NCBI GenBank assembly: GCA_003854995.1
Contig: RQOI01000234.1
Location: 1-11,410 of the forward strand
From: Candidatus Zhuqueibacterota bacterium
GTDB lineage: Bacteria > Zhuqueibacterota > Zhuqueibacteria > Residuimicrobiales > Krinioviventaceae
Direction of reading: 5' to 3'
DNA length: 11,410 bases
The notes under the pieces were generated by a model, which was given only the letters and a program-made list of their open reading frames with translations, made no database searches and had not been told where the DNA came from. Shown here in pieces: positions 5,450-11,410 of the stretch (position 1 is the stretch's first letter; the number at the start of each line of letters is the position of its first letter). Position numbers and translations under genes: made by a program.

Positions 5450-7675
5450 ATGCGGTTGATCACATTTCTCCTGCTCTTTGTCGCACCGGTGCTGTTTTCG
5501 CAGGGCCAGCCTTGGGATGCGCGCACTCCCATCGTGCAATGGAGCTCTGATGACACCGTCTCGGTGCAAAAATGGGACGTCCTGGAGATCACGCTCAGGG
5601 GGCCCAAGGGCGGCAATCCCTTCCGGGACGTGCAGTTCTCGGCGGCCTTTACACACCAAAAGACCACCATCGTCAACGGCTTTTATGACGGCCGCGGCGT
5701 TTACAAAATCCGTTTCATGCCGCAGAGCGAAGGCATATGGCGGTTCGAGACGACATCTGACGAAAAAAACCTTGATGGCGTTGTCGGCCACTTTTTCTGT
5801 GTTGCGCCGGATTCCCTCAACCATGGTCCAGTGGATGTTCACGATACATTTCATTTTGCCTATCGGGATGGCACGCTGTTTTGGCCGGTGGGCACAACGC
5901 TCTACGCATGGGCGCATCAACCGGAAGAAAAGATACGTGAGACCTTGCAGAGCCTCGCCGCCGCGCCGTTCAACAAGGTGCGCATGAAAGTTTTTCCCAT
6001 GCATTATATCTACAATCGTAATGAACCCGACTATTATCCATTCCCGCGCAACCGCAAGGGTGAAAACGATTTTAGCGAATTCAATGTCGAATTTTACCAA
6101 CACTTTGAGCAATGTATTCTCAATTTGCAGAGTCTGGGCATTCAGGCGGATGTGATTTTGTTCGATCCCTACGACCGCTGGGGATACGCCGAGATGACGC
6201 GGGAGCAGGATGATTTTTATCTTCAATACACCGTCGCCCGCCTGGCCGCGTTTCGCAATGTCTGGTGGACGATCGGCAACGAGTACGATCTCATGCTGAC
6301 CAAGTCGCCTGAGGACTGGGATCGCTTTTTTCGCATCGTCTATGAGAACGATCCGTATGGTCATTTGCGCAGCATTCTGAACGGCAATCGTTTCTACGAT
6401 CACTCGCTGCCGTGGGTGACGCACGTCACGGTGCAGAGCACCGATTTCAGCCGGTTGCGCGGCTGGCTTGAGATGTATCAAAAGCCGGTCATCTACGAGA
6501 TGGTGCATTACGAAGGCAATTTGATCCCTTCCTGGGGGCGAATCTCCGCCGAGGAAATGGTCAACCGCATCTGGAAGGGCGTCGTTCGCGGCGGCTATGT
6601 GACGCACGGCGAGACCATCAAAGATCCGAATCATGAATGGATCTGGTGGTCAACGGGCGGTCCCTTGCTCGGCGCCAGTCCGGAGCGCATCGCCTTTCTC
6701 AAGGAGATACTGCAGGAGGCGCCGTCGGGCTTGCGTTATATGGACGAACATGTCGGCGGCATTGCGGGCGAGTACTATCTCTATTATTTCGGCGAGCAGA
6801 AAGTCACCTCCTGGGCGTTCGAACTGCCAGGCTATCGAGAATATTCGGTCGACATCATCGATGCGTGGAATATGACCACTACGCCGCTTGATACCGCCTA
6901 TGGCGAAGCTTTTTCACTGGATTTGCCGGGCAGGCCATATACGGCCATTCGTATTCGCAAGAACAGGCTCGTCTTCCCGGAAGAACCGGTGCAAATCGTT
7001 TCGAATGGCAACCTGTTTCTGAACAGAATGGTCGTGCAGCTGCAGCACCGACACCATGAGGCCATTTATTATACGCTCGACGGCACGCCGCCGACCCGCC
7101 AAGCCGACAGATATGCCAGTCCCATCATCATGGAAGGCGACACGACCGTCCTCAAAGCGATCTCGTACGGCCACGATGGCCGACCGAGCAAGATGGTGAG
7201 CCGCACTTTTTTCAAGGCCAATCCGCTCCCCGCCCATCAACTCGACAAGGTGAAGAACGGCATCCAGTATCAATTTTACTTTGGCCTGTGGGAGGTTCTG
7301 CCCGATTTCACTGATCTGCGCGCCGGCACTGCGGGCACGGCAAAGAATATCAGTCTGGATGTGCGCGAGCAGAACGATGCGTTCGGGCTCGTCTTTGCGG
7401 GCTATATTGCTGTCCCGTTGACCGACGTCTACACCTTTACCACGCTCTCGGATGACGGCAGCAAGGTCTATCTGGATGATCAGCTGGTCGTCAATAATGA
7501 CGGTCAGCACATGCCGCAACGGCAATCGGGGCAAATCGGATTGCAGGCCGGTTATCACAAAATCCGCGTCGAGTTTTTCGAAGCGGGCGGCGGTGAAGAG
7601 CTCAAGGTCTATTGGGCCTGCTCGGTGATCGATGAGGAGGAGATCCCGGCAAAAGCGCTGTTCCTGGAAAAATAG
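5450..7675 (+). CDS. Secreted modular glycoside hydrolase: DUF5060, TIM barrel (DUF4038/apiosidase-like), chitobiase-type C-terminal domain, PA14
   Basis: This is a 741-residue exported enzyme. The start is the ATG at 5450: GAGG overlaps the stop of the previous gene, and the protein opens with a signal peptide (MRLITFLLLFVAPVLFSQG). Reading further upstream would overlap the NTF2-like gene. Residues 24-118 fit a DUF5060 Ig-like domain (VQKWDVLEITL, VNGFYDGRGVYKIRFMP, GIWRFETTS). Residues 125-430 form a DUF4038-like TIM barrel: FWPVGTTLYAW, FNKVRMKVFP, VWWTIGNEYD with Glu278 as likely acid/base, and KPVIYEMVHYEGN with Glu350 as likely nucleophile, then a C-terminal beta part. Residues 510-588 resemble a chitobiase/hexosaminidase C-terminal module (AIYYTLDGTPPT, VLKAISY). 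Residues about 600-738 are a PA14 domain (YTFTTLSDDGSKVYLDD, GYHKIRVEFFE), often carbohydrate-binding. It probably cleaves an unidentified plant- or algal-type glycan outside the cytoplasm. It carries no type IX tail. Confidence 0.88.
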   Translation: MRLITFLLLFVAPVLFSQGQPWDARTPIVQWSSDDTVSVQKWDVLEITLRGPKGGNPFRDVQFSAAFTHQKTTIVNGFYDGRGVYKIRFMPQSEGIWRFETTSDEKNLDGVVGHFFCVAPDSLNHGPVDVHDTFHFAYRDGTLFWPVGTTLYAWAHQPEEKIRETLQSLAAAPFNKVRMKVFPMHYIYNRNEPDYYPFPRNRKGENDFSEFNVEFYQHFEQCILNLQSLGIQADVILFDPYDRWGYAEMTREQDDFYLQYTVARLAAFRNVWWTIGNEYDLMLTKSPEDWDRFFRIVYENDPYGHLRSILNGNRFYDHSLPWVTHVTVQSTDFSRLRGWLEMYQKPVIYEMVHYEGNLIPSWGRISAEEMVNRIWKGVVRGGYVTHGETIKDPNHEWIWWSTGGPLLGASPERIAFLKEILQEAPSGLRYMDEHVGGIAGEYYLYYFGEQKVTSWAFELPGYREYSVDIIDAWNMTTTPLDTAYGEAFSLDLPGRPYTAIRIRKNRLVFPEEPVQIVSNGNLFLNRMVVQLQHRHHEAIYYTLDGTPPTRQADRYASPIIMEGDTTVLKAISYGHDGRPSKMVSRTFFKANPLPAHQLDKVKNGIQYQFYFGLWEVLPDFTDLRAGTAGTAKNISLDVREQNDAFGLVFAGYIAVPLTDVYTFTTLSDDGSKVYLDDQLVVNNDGQHMPQRQSGQIGLQAGYHKIRVEFFEAGGGEELKVYWACSVIDEEEIPAKALFLEK

Positions 7676-7732
7676 GACAATCAGATGAGCAGTCTACAAA
7701 CGGTCATAACTTTGGACAACCTTGGAGTCATC

Positions 7733-8851
7733 ATGCACATCATTTTCTTCTTTCTCATCATGCTGCTATCCTGGTCCTCGCTCAACGCTGCGGAGGTGCG
7801 GCCGCTCGCCATCGACAGCAAAGCCCCGGATTTCAAACTTCCGGCAACTGACGGCGAGATCTATTCGCTGGCCAGTTTCAAGAGTGCGGACGTTCTCGTC
7901 ATCATTTTCACCGCCAATCATTGTCCGACGGCGCAGGCCTATGAAGACAAGATCATGAAAATGGTCGATGATTACGCGCAGAGAGGCGTGGCTTTTGTCG
8001 CCATCTCTTCCAATCATCCGGATGCCGTCCGGCTGGATGAGCTCGGTTATTCTGACCTGGGCGACAGCTTTGCGGAGATGAAGATTCGCGCGGCGGACAA
8101 GAAATTCAATTTCCCTTATTTATATGACGGCGATGAGCAGGAGATAGCGCTGCGCTACGGTCCGACGGCGACGCCGCACGTCTTTATCTTTGACAAAGAG
8201 AGACGGCTGCGCTATCAGGGTCGAATAGATGACACCGAGAATCCCTACATCGCCCCAACCAGCAGCGATGCAATCAATGCCATCGAGGCTTTGTTGGCTG
8301 GCGTGCCGGCGCCGGTCGAGACGACCAAGGTGTTCGGCTGCTCGATGAAATGGCGCGACAAAGTGGAGTGGGCGAAAAAAGCGGATGCCGACTGGGCGGC
8401 GCTGCCGGTGTCGGTCGAGATGATCGATTCGAGCGGCGTCGCGCAATTGGTCAAAAACGAATCAAAGAATGTTCGTCTCATCAACGTCTGGGCGACCTGG
8501 TGTGGACCATGCGTCGTCGAATTCCCGGAGCTGGTCAAGATCAATCGCATGTACCGGGGACGGAATTTCGAGTTCATCACCATCAGCGCCGACAAGCCGA
8601 CGCAGGCCGAGCAGGTGCTCAAATTTTTGACGGGAAAAGAGGCGGCGAACAAAAATTATCACTTTGATTCGACAGATGTCTATGCGCTCATCGATGCGGT
8701 GGATGCAGAGTGGGCCGGCGCCCTGCCGTATACGATCATTGTGGCGCCCGGCGGTAAAGTGATCTATCGCCACATGGGATTGATCGATCCGTTGCAGGTC
8801 AAGCGGGCGATAGTCGGCCAGCTCGGACGCTATTATGCGGATAATGAATGA
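7733..8851 (+). CDS. Secreted double thioredoxin-fold protein (redoxin plus TlpA-like)
   Basis: This 372-residue protein is a fusion of two thioredoxin folds. The start is taken at 7733, with GGAG 5 bases upstream and a signal peptide at once (MHIIFFFLIMLLSWSSLNAA). An ATG at 7685, with its own AGGA, would add 16 residues and remains possible. Domain 1 (about 27-190) is AhpC/TSA-like: KAPDFKLPATDG, then FTANHCPTAQAY with a single active-site-like Cys64 rather than CxxC, and cis-proline TPHVF (Pro148). A linker carries VFGCSMKW (Cys203). Domain 2 (about 225-368) is TlpA-like, with VWATWCGPC (Cys257, Cys260) and LPYTIIV (Pro332). It probably exchanges thiols or disulfides in the periplasm. It follows the glycoside hydrolase by 57 bases, or 9 with the longer start, so it may be in that operon. 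It converges on the Ni-SOD gene. Confidence 0.88.
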   Translation: MHIIFFFLIMLLSWSSLNAAEVRPLAIDSKAPDFKLPATDGEIYSLASFKSADVLVIIFTANHCPTAQAYEDKIMKMVDDYAQRGVAFVAISSNHPDAVRLDELGYSDLGDSFAEMKIRAADKKFNFPYLYDGDEQEIALRYGPTATPHVFIFDKERRLRYQGRIDDTENPYIAPTSSDAINAIEALLAGVPAPVETTKVFGCSMKWRDKVEWAKKADADWAALPVSVEMIDSSGVAQLVKNESKNVRLINVWATWCGPCVVEFPELVKINRMYRGRNFEFITISADKPTQAEQVLKFLTGKEAANKNYHFDSTDVYALIDAVDAEWAGALPYTIIVAPGGKVIYRHMGLIDPLQVKRAIVGQLGRYYADNE

Positions 8852-8859
8852 GGGGAATC

Positions 8860-8923
8860 GTCAAAAGTCGAAAGTCAAACGTCAAACGTGAAGCGTCGTT
8901 TCGTCTCACGTTTGACGTTTCAC
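8860..8923. repeat. Palindromic element built from 7-bp units; possible bidirectional terminator
   Basis: From 8860 five degenerate 7-bp units of the form GTCAAAC follow each other (8860-8894). The right side contains the same units inverted. The core is a perfect 15-bp inverted repeat: AAACGTCAAACGTGA at 8877-8891 and its complement at 8906-8920, with a 14-base loop. The pairing extends three more bases each way after one mismatch. It lies between the convergent stops of the redoxin gene (8851) and the Ni-SOD gene (8982), so it may end both transcripts. No T-run follows on either strand, so a repeat element of REP type is equally possible. Confidence 0.7.
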
Positions 8924-8981
8924 TCTCTGCTGAGGACGAACGCAAAAAGATACCTGCATCATCTGCGTCGCCGCAATGGGC

Positions 8982-9482
8982 TCAATGATGATGCTCCTCG
9001 AGATGTTCCTGCATCTCTTCATTAAAATAGAGCTTGTAAAACTGTTTGACCAGCTCGCGCAGCTTGTCGACGTGCTGCAAATCGGTGGTCTGTTTGGCTT
9101 TCATCGCATGCACGATGATGTGATGCAGCACCTCGAGCGATTTGTTATATTTTTCCACCGCGGCCTGGTCGGTCGGGTCGGCGACCGGCACGATGCGCTG
9201 GGCTAAAAAGTACTGCACGGCGATCTCGCGTATGTCGTCGGCGTGTTCATCCTTGTTGACGACCCAGCGGACGATCTGATTATAATTTTTCTCGCCGGCC
9301 TTGGACAGCTCGACGATCTGCTTCATCGATTTCTCCACCGTCGCGATCTGCTCTTCCCACATCTCAAAGCGCATTTTGTCGGTATAGATGCCGCAGGGGA
9401 TCTCGCAATGGGCGAAAGCAACTGTCGAAAAGCCAATAGTAAACATTGCAGCAAAAAGGAAAAGATATTTTTTAGTATTCAT
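8982..9482 (-). CDS. sodN: Nickel superoxide dismutase, exported form
   Basis: This 166-residue protein is a Ni-dependent superoxide dismutase, which turns superoxide into oxygen and hydrogen peroxide. Residues 1-24 (MNTKKYLFLF through TVAFA) form a classic signal peptide with an AFA cleavage site. The next residue is His25 of HCEIPCGIY, the nickel-hook motif HCxxPCGxY. In known Ni-SOD the freed N-terminal amine, His1, Cys2 and Cys6 bind the metal, so signal peptidase cleavage here would create the site directly. The remaining 142 mature residues are helical, as expected of the four-helix bundle (about 117 residues in Streptomyces). R48 (mature numbering, in IVRWVV) may match the conserved Arg near His1. 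The C-terminus ends in the His-rich EHLEEHHH. GAGGTG precedes the ATG at 9482; a GTG at 9491 overlaps this site and is rejected. No SodX-type maturation protease is in the window. Confidence 0.9.
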   Translation of the reverse strand: MNTKKYLFLFAAMFTIGFSTVAFAHCEIPCGIYTDKMRFEMWEEQIATVEKSMKQIVELSKAGEKNYNQIVRWVVNKDEHADDIREIAVQYFLAQRIVPVADPTDQAAVEKYNKSLEVLHHIIVHAMKAKQTTDLQHVDKLRELVKQFYKLYFNEEMQEHLEEHHH

Positions 9483-9558
9483 AACAATCACCTCATTTTT
9501 TTAACGTCTTGTTGTTCTTTTGTCTGATATATTGTGATAAAACAAAATCAAGGACGAG
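9483..9558 (-). other. Ni-SOD leader region
   Basis: These 76 bases between the Ni-SOD start and the protease remnant hold the GAGGTG ribosome site and an AT-rich stretch that must contain the promoter if the gene is transcribed alone. TATATC (minus sense, near 9525-9530) is a possible -10, but no well-spaced -35 was found, and there is no good TAnnTTTG. No promoter is called. Confidence 0.4.
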
Positions 9559-9866
9559 TTATTCCGCGCGGGAGAATGAAACAGGGTGAAACTTGCAAGG
9601 CGTGCGGCGTTGCAGGGAAACTGGTTTCCGGGGTATCGAACTATGAAAAGTTACCTGCTCCCGCATCTGAAGCGGCATTACAAGCAACCATCTGCAATCC
9701 CGACAACGCGACCAGCTGAATCGATAATGGATGCACCCGAATGTCCCGGTTGAATGATAGAGCTGACCCGAAGAATTTTGGCATCCAGTGACGGATAACC
9801 CTGACGGGTGAGTGCGGTGGTGATTTGCTAGCTGATTTCGGAGAGAACCAACGGTCCGTTGTTGGG
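9559..9866 (-). pseudogene. Decayed C-terminal fragment of a trypsin-like serine protease
   Basis: Read on the minus strand from 9866, the frame gives NNGPLVLSEIS, a TAG stop at 9828-9830, then QITTALTRQGYPSLDAKIL and IIQPGHSGASIIDSAGRVVGIADGCL. This is the C-terminal part of a chymotrypsin-fold protease, where GHSGA carries the catalytic serine and GRVVGIADGG is the typical following strand. The frame then breaks: TAA follows GCL, while the frame displaced by one base continues as NAASDAGAGNFS and ends in a TAG where relatives have Trp. A further one-base shift restores SIPRK. At least two stops and one or two frameshifts therefore show it is dead. The N-terminal half with the catalytic His and Asp is not in the window. 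The first residues are in frame with the ATPase gene upstream, whose stop is the internal TAG. Confidence 0.75.
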
Positions 9867-11108
9867 AGAATAAAATTCCCATGGATAAACGACTTGGACG
9901 TTTTCATCACTTTTTTTTAATTTGTCCAGTGTACAGACAAAGCAGTTGATGCAATAGCTTTTTATGTCACTATAATGGGAAACAAATTGTCGAAGATGGG
10001 ATGCTTTGCCTGTGTAGCGTAATTTTGCCTCGATGGCAATTAAAGATGAGACATTATCGATTATAAAATCCAGCTCCTTCTTGTCCGTTGTTCGCCAGTA
10101 TTTAATGCGGTCGCTATCAATATTCTTTCGCAGCAAGGAGTAAATACTGTTCTCGAATGTTAGCCCATCTGTTTTGGTGATGAATTGTCCATAGCGAAGC
10201 AGATTGAGAATCCCGGTATCCTCAAAAAAGATTTTGGGTGCTTTTGTCAATTCGCTCCTCACGTTATTAAAAAAAGGCGGCACGCGTTTTATGATATAGG
10301 TATTCTCAAGAATAAACAGATACTCTTCGACAGTTTGTCGCGCCAAACCAATGCTATTTGATAGCTCACTGATATTCAATAACGATCCACTTTGATCAGC
10401 CAACATTCTTAGCATCGTATTGAATTTTTGCAGATTTCTGACGTTGGCATAATCGCCAATGTCTTTTTTTATATAGGTATTTAAAACTTGTTTCAAATAA
10501 ACTTGTTTATTTTCAATATTGCTTTCCAGTGCAATTCTGGGATAGCCGCCAAAAGTGATCCATTCCGTGTAGTAATCCTTCAACTCGGTATGGATATGTT
10601 CGCTTTGTATGCTTTTCAGATTGATTGAAACATCTTTGAAAGTGAGAAACTCTTCAAAATCAAGAGGAAAAACCTCAAAGTTTATGGTCCGGCCCACGAG
10701 ACTATCTTTAAATTTCGATTTGATGTTAAAACTGGACGAACCCGAGACAACGAGCTTGAATCGCTCTTTGTGATGATCATAAAACAGTTTAAGAAATGAT
10801 GAGGGTCTTTCGAGGTATTGTATTTCATCGATGAAGAGAAATATTTTTTGCTGTTTATTTGTGCTCCTCGATTCGATATAGTTGACAACCTCCGTCACGC
10901 CTTTATCGCAAAGCTCAAGCAGGACAAAGTCTTCGAGATCAAAATATATCACGTTGTTTGGCGAAATCTCATCCTCAGGCAGCTTGTTCATCAGCATTTT
11001 TAAGAGTGTGGTTTTACCGACCTGCCGTGAGCCATGAATGACGAGTATTTCATCGCTTTTGATAAAATTGTATAGCCTTTGCAGAATTTTTCGATCTTTG
11101 TAGGTCAT
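9828..11108 (-). CDS. AAA+ ATPase with DUF4143 C-terminal domain
   Basis: This 426-residue protein belongs to the widespread ATP-binding/DUF4143 group, usually stand-alone accessory genes of uncertain role. It has a P-loop GSRQVGKT (26-33), Walker B IFLFIDEIQ (89-97, Asp94/Glu95), a sensor-like strand KLVVSGSSS (118-126) and the typical FPLDFEEFL (147-155). Residues 180-285 carry FGGYPRIAL, a YIKKDI segment and a winged-helix-like part (ISELSNSIGLARQTVEEYL). Residues 293-365 (KIFFEDTGILNLL, ELDFIID, IAIEAKL) form a PD-(D/E)xK-like fold, with Asp347, Glu360 and Lys362 as possible nuclease residues. The normal end appears to be near YPWEFY (about 408-413); the last 13 or so residues come from the adjoining protease remnant, which supplies the stop. 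The gene is clearly more AT-rich than its neighbours, suggesting acquisition. No clear ribosome site precedes the ATG at 11108. Confidence 0.9.
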   Translation of the reverse strand: MTYKDRKILQRLYNFIKSDEILVIHGSRQVGKTTLLKMLMNKLPEDEISPNNVIYFDLEDFVLLELCDKGVTEVVNYIESRSTNKQQKIFLFIDEIQYLERPSSFLKLFYDHHKERFKLVVSGSSSFNIKSKFKDSLVGRTINFEVFPLDFEEFLTFKDVSINLKSIQSEHIHTELKDYYTEWITFGGYPRIALESNIENKQVYLKQVLNTYIKKDIGDYANVRNLQKFNTMLRMLADQSGSLLNISELSNSIGLARQTVEEYLFILENTYIIKRVPPFFNNVRSELTKAPKIFFEDTGILNLLRYGQFITKTDGLTFENSIYSLLRKNIDSDRIKYWRTTDKKELDFIIDNVSSLIAIEAKLRYTGKASHLRQFVSHYSDIKSYCINCFVCTLDKLKKSDENVQVVYPWEFYSPNNGPLVLSEIS

Positions 11109-11191
11109 TGCATAAAAGCCATTAAAATGTCACATTGATCTTAATAAATATAAAATAATTTGTAAAGTATATTTATAAAAATATTAGATAA

Positions 11192-11220
11192 AATGTAAGG
11201 TATTAGCTGGATAATGTCAA
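11192..11220 (-). promoter_or_regulatory. Candidate sigma-70-type promoter for the ATPase gene
   Basis: On the minus strand a perfect TTGACA (11215-11220) is followed, after exactly 17 bases, by TACATT (11192-11197), four of six matches to TATAAT. This would start transcription near 11185, with a leader of about 77 AT-rich bases before the ATG at 11108. The AT-rich background raises the chance of a random match. Confidence 0.45.
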
Positions 11221-11304
11221 TTGATATTTTTTGTCAGATTGATTGAAAAATAAAGCCTGGATTCTTTGAGGTGGGGCAGATTTGCGGCACCGTTTCAACA
11301 AAGC

Positions 11305-11327
11305 GTCCAGGGATTCTCTCCCTGGAC
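11305..11327 (-). terminator. Hairpin after the right-edge gene, probable terminator
   Basis: GTCCAGGGA (11305-11313) and TCCCTGGAC (11319-11327) form a perfect 9-bp stem with a 5-base loop. It begins 47 bases beyond the stop of the sorting-tail gene (minus sense). The bases after it (GCTTTGTTG) give only a weak U-tract, so it could also be an mRNA-stabilising hairpin. Confidence 0.55.
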
Positions 11328-11374
11328 TGATCCTGATGAAGACACGTTCCAACATTTACGCTCAACATTCAGTG

Positions 11375-11410
11375 TTATCGCACCAGCAGCATCTTACGCG
11401 TCTGGATAAA
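11375..11410 (-). CDS. C-terminal end of a protein with a type IX-like sorting tail (partial)
   Basis: The last 36 bases read on the minus strand as FIQTRKMLLVR followed by TAA. This is the usual closing strand of Por-secretion C-terminal tails in this group of bacteria (an 'F.Q.RKMLL.R' end). The frame stays open to the window edge. Nothing can be said of the main part of the protein. A 9-bp hairpin follows the stop. Confidence 0.65.
   Translation of the reverse strand, partial: FIQTRKMLLVR

Noticed and set aside
5432..6634. A 400-codon open frame on the minus strand antisense to the glycoside hydrolase
   Set aside because: It lies wholly inside a well-supported gene with clear motifs, has no signal peptide or known motif, and its composition is what a reversed GC-rich coding frame gives.
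8860..8901. Tandem short repeats considered as a CRISPR array
   Set aside because: The units are only 7 bp, contiguous and without spacers, and no cas gene is nearby.
9483..9560. Promoter for Ni-SOD with TATATC as -10
   Set aside because: The nearest TTGATT and TTGTTT hexamers are 14 and 8 bases away, which does not suit a sigma-70 promoter.
9534..9719. A 61-codon plus-strand frame with a CKACG motif in the gap upstream of Ni-SOD
   Set aside because: The same bases on the minus strand encode the protease remnant with GHSGA; there is no ribosome site, and the CxxC is a single chance pair.
11109..11374. Search for the missing N-terminal half of the serine protease beyond the ATPase gene
   Set aside because: This stretch holds only an AT-rich leader, a hairpin and the trailer of the sorting-tail gene; no protease-like reading was found.

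Overview
The window looks like part of a chromosome from a bacterium of the FCB superphylum, of the KSB1/Calditrichota/Ignavibacteria kind. Two minus-strand genes carry type IX secretion-like C-terminal tails: one has a YPNPFNPAT motif followed by an SGIYL segment, and the other enters from the right edge and ends TRKMLLVR. Most genes encode exported proteins with short signal peptides and have clear GGAG/GAGG ribosome binding sites. The exact phylum cannot be fixed from this sequence alone.

Left half, minus strand (4458 down to 1). A probable operon reads: DUF1080 protein (3-keto-disaccharide hydrolase family), SMP-30/gluconolactonase-like lactonase, DUF5009/HGSNAT-like membrane acyltransferase, right-handed beta-helix protein with a sorting tail, and an Ig-like surface protein cut by the left edge. 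A perfect 14-bp palindrome sits just upstream of the acyltransferase gene. The beta-helix protein appears to lack part of its helix.

Middle, plus strand (4660 to 8851). A divergent probable operon reads: a secreted protein with two NTF2-like domains, a 741-residue modular glycoside hydrolase (Ig-like domain, TIM barrel, chitobiase-type C-terminal domain, PA14), and a secreted protein with two fused thioredoxin folds. The two divergent units together look like a locus for extracellular or periplasmic handling of glycans or oxidised sugars. That reading rests on the families present; the substrate is unknown.

Right part. The plus-strand unit meets a convergent nickel superoxide dismutase gene across a palindromic element built from 7-bp units. 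The Ni-SOD has a signal peptide that ends exactly before the metal-binding HCxxPCG N-terminus, so ordinary signal peptidase cleavage would expose the nickel-ligating histidine. Upstream of it lies a decayed C-terminal fragment of a trypsin-like serine protease. This fragment is read in frame into the 3' end of an AT-rich AAA+/DUF4143 ATPase gene, which looks acquired. The last 36 bases are the C-terminal end of another sorting-tail protein, followed by a strong hairpin.

No rRNA, tRNA, CRISPR array or recognisable insertion sequence was seen.
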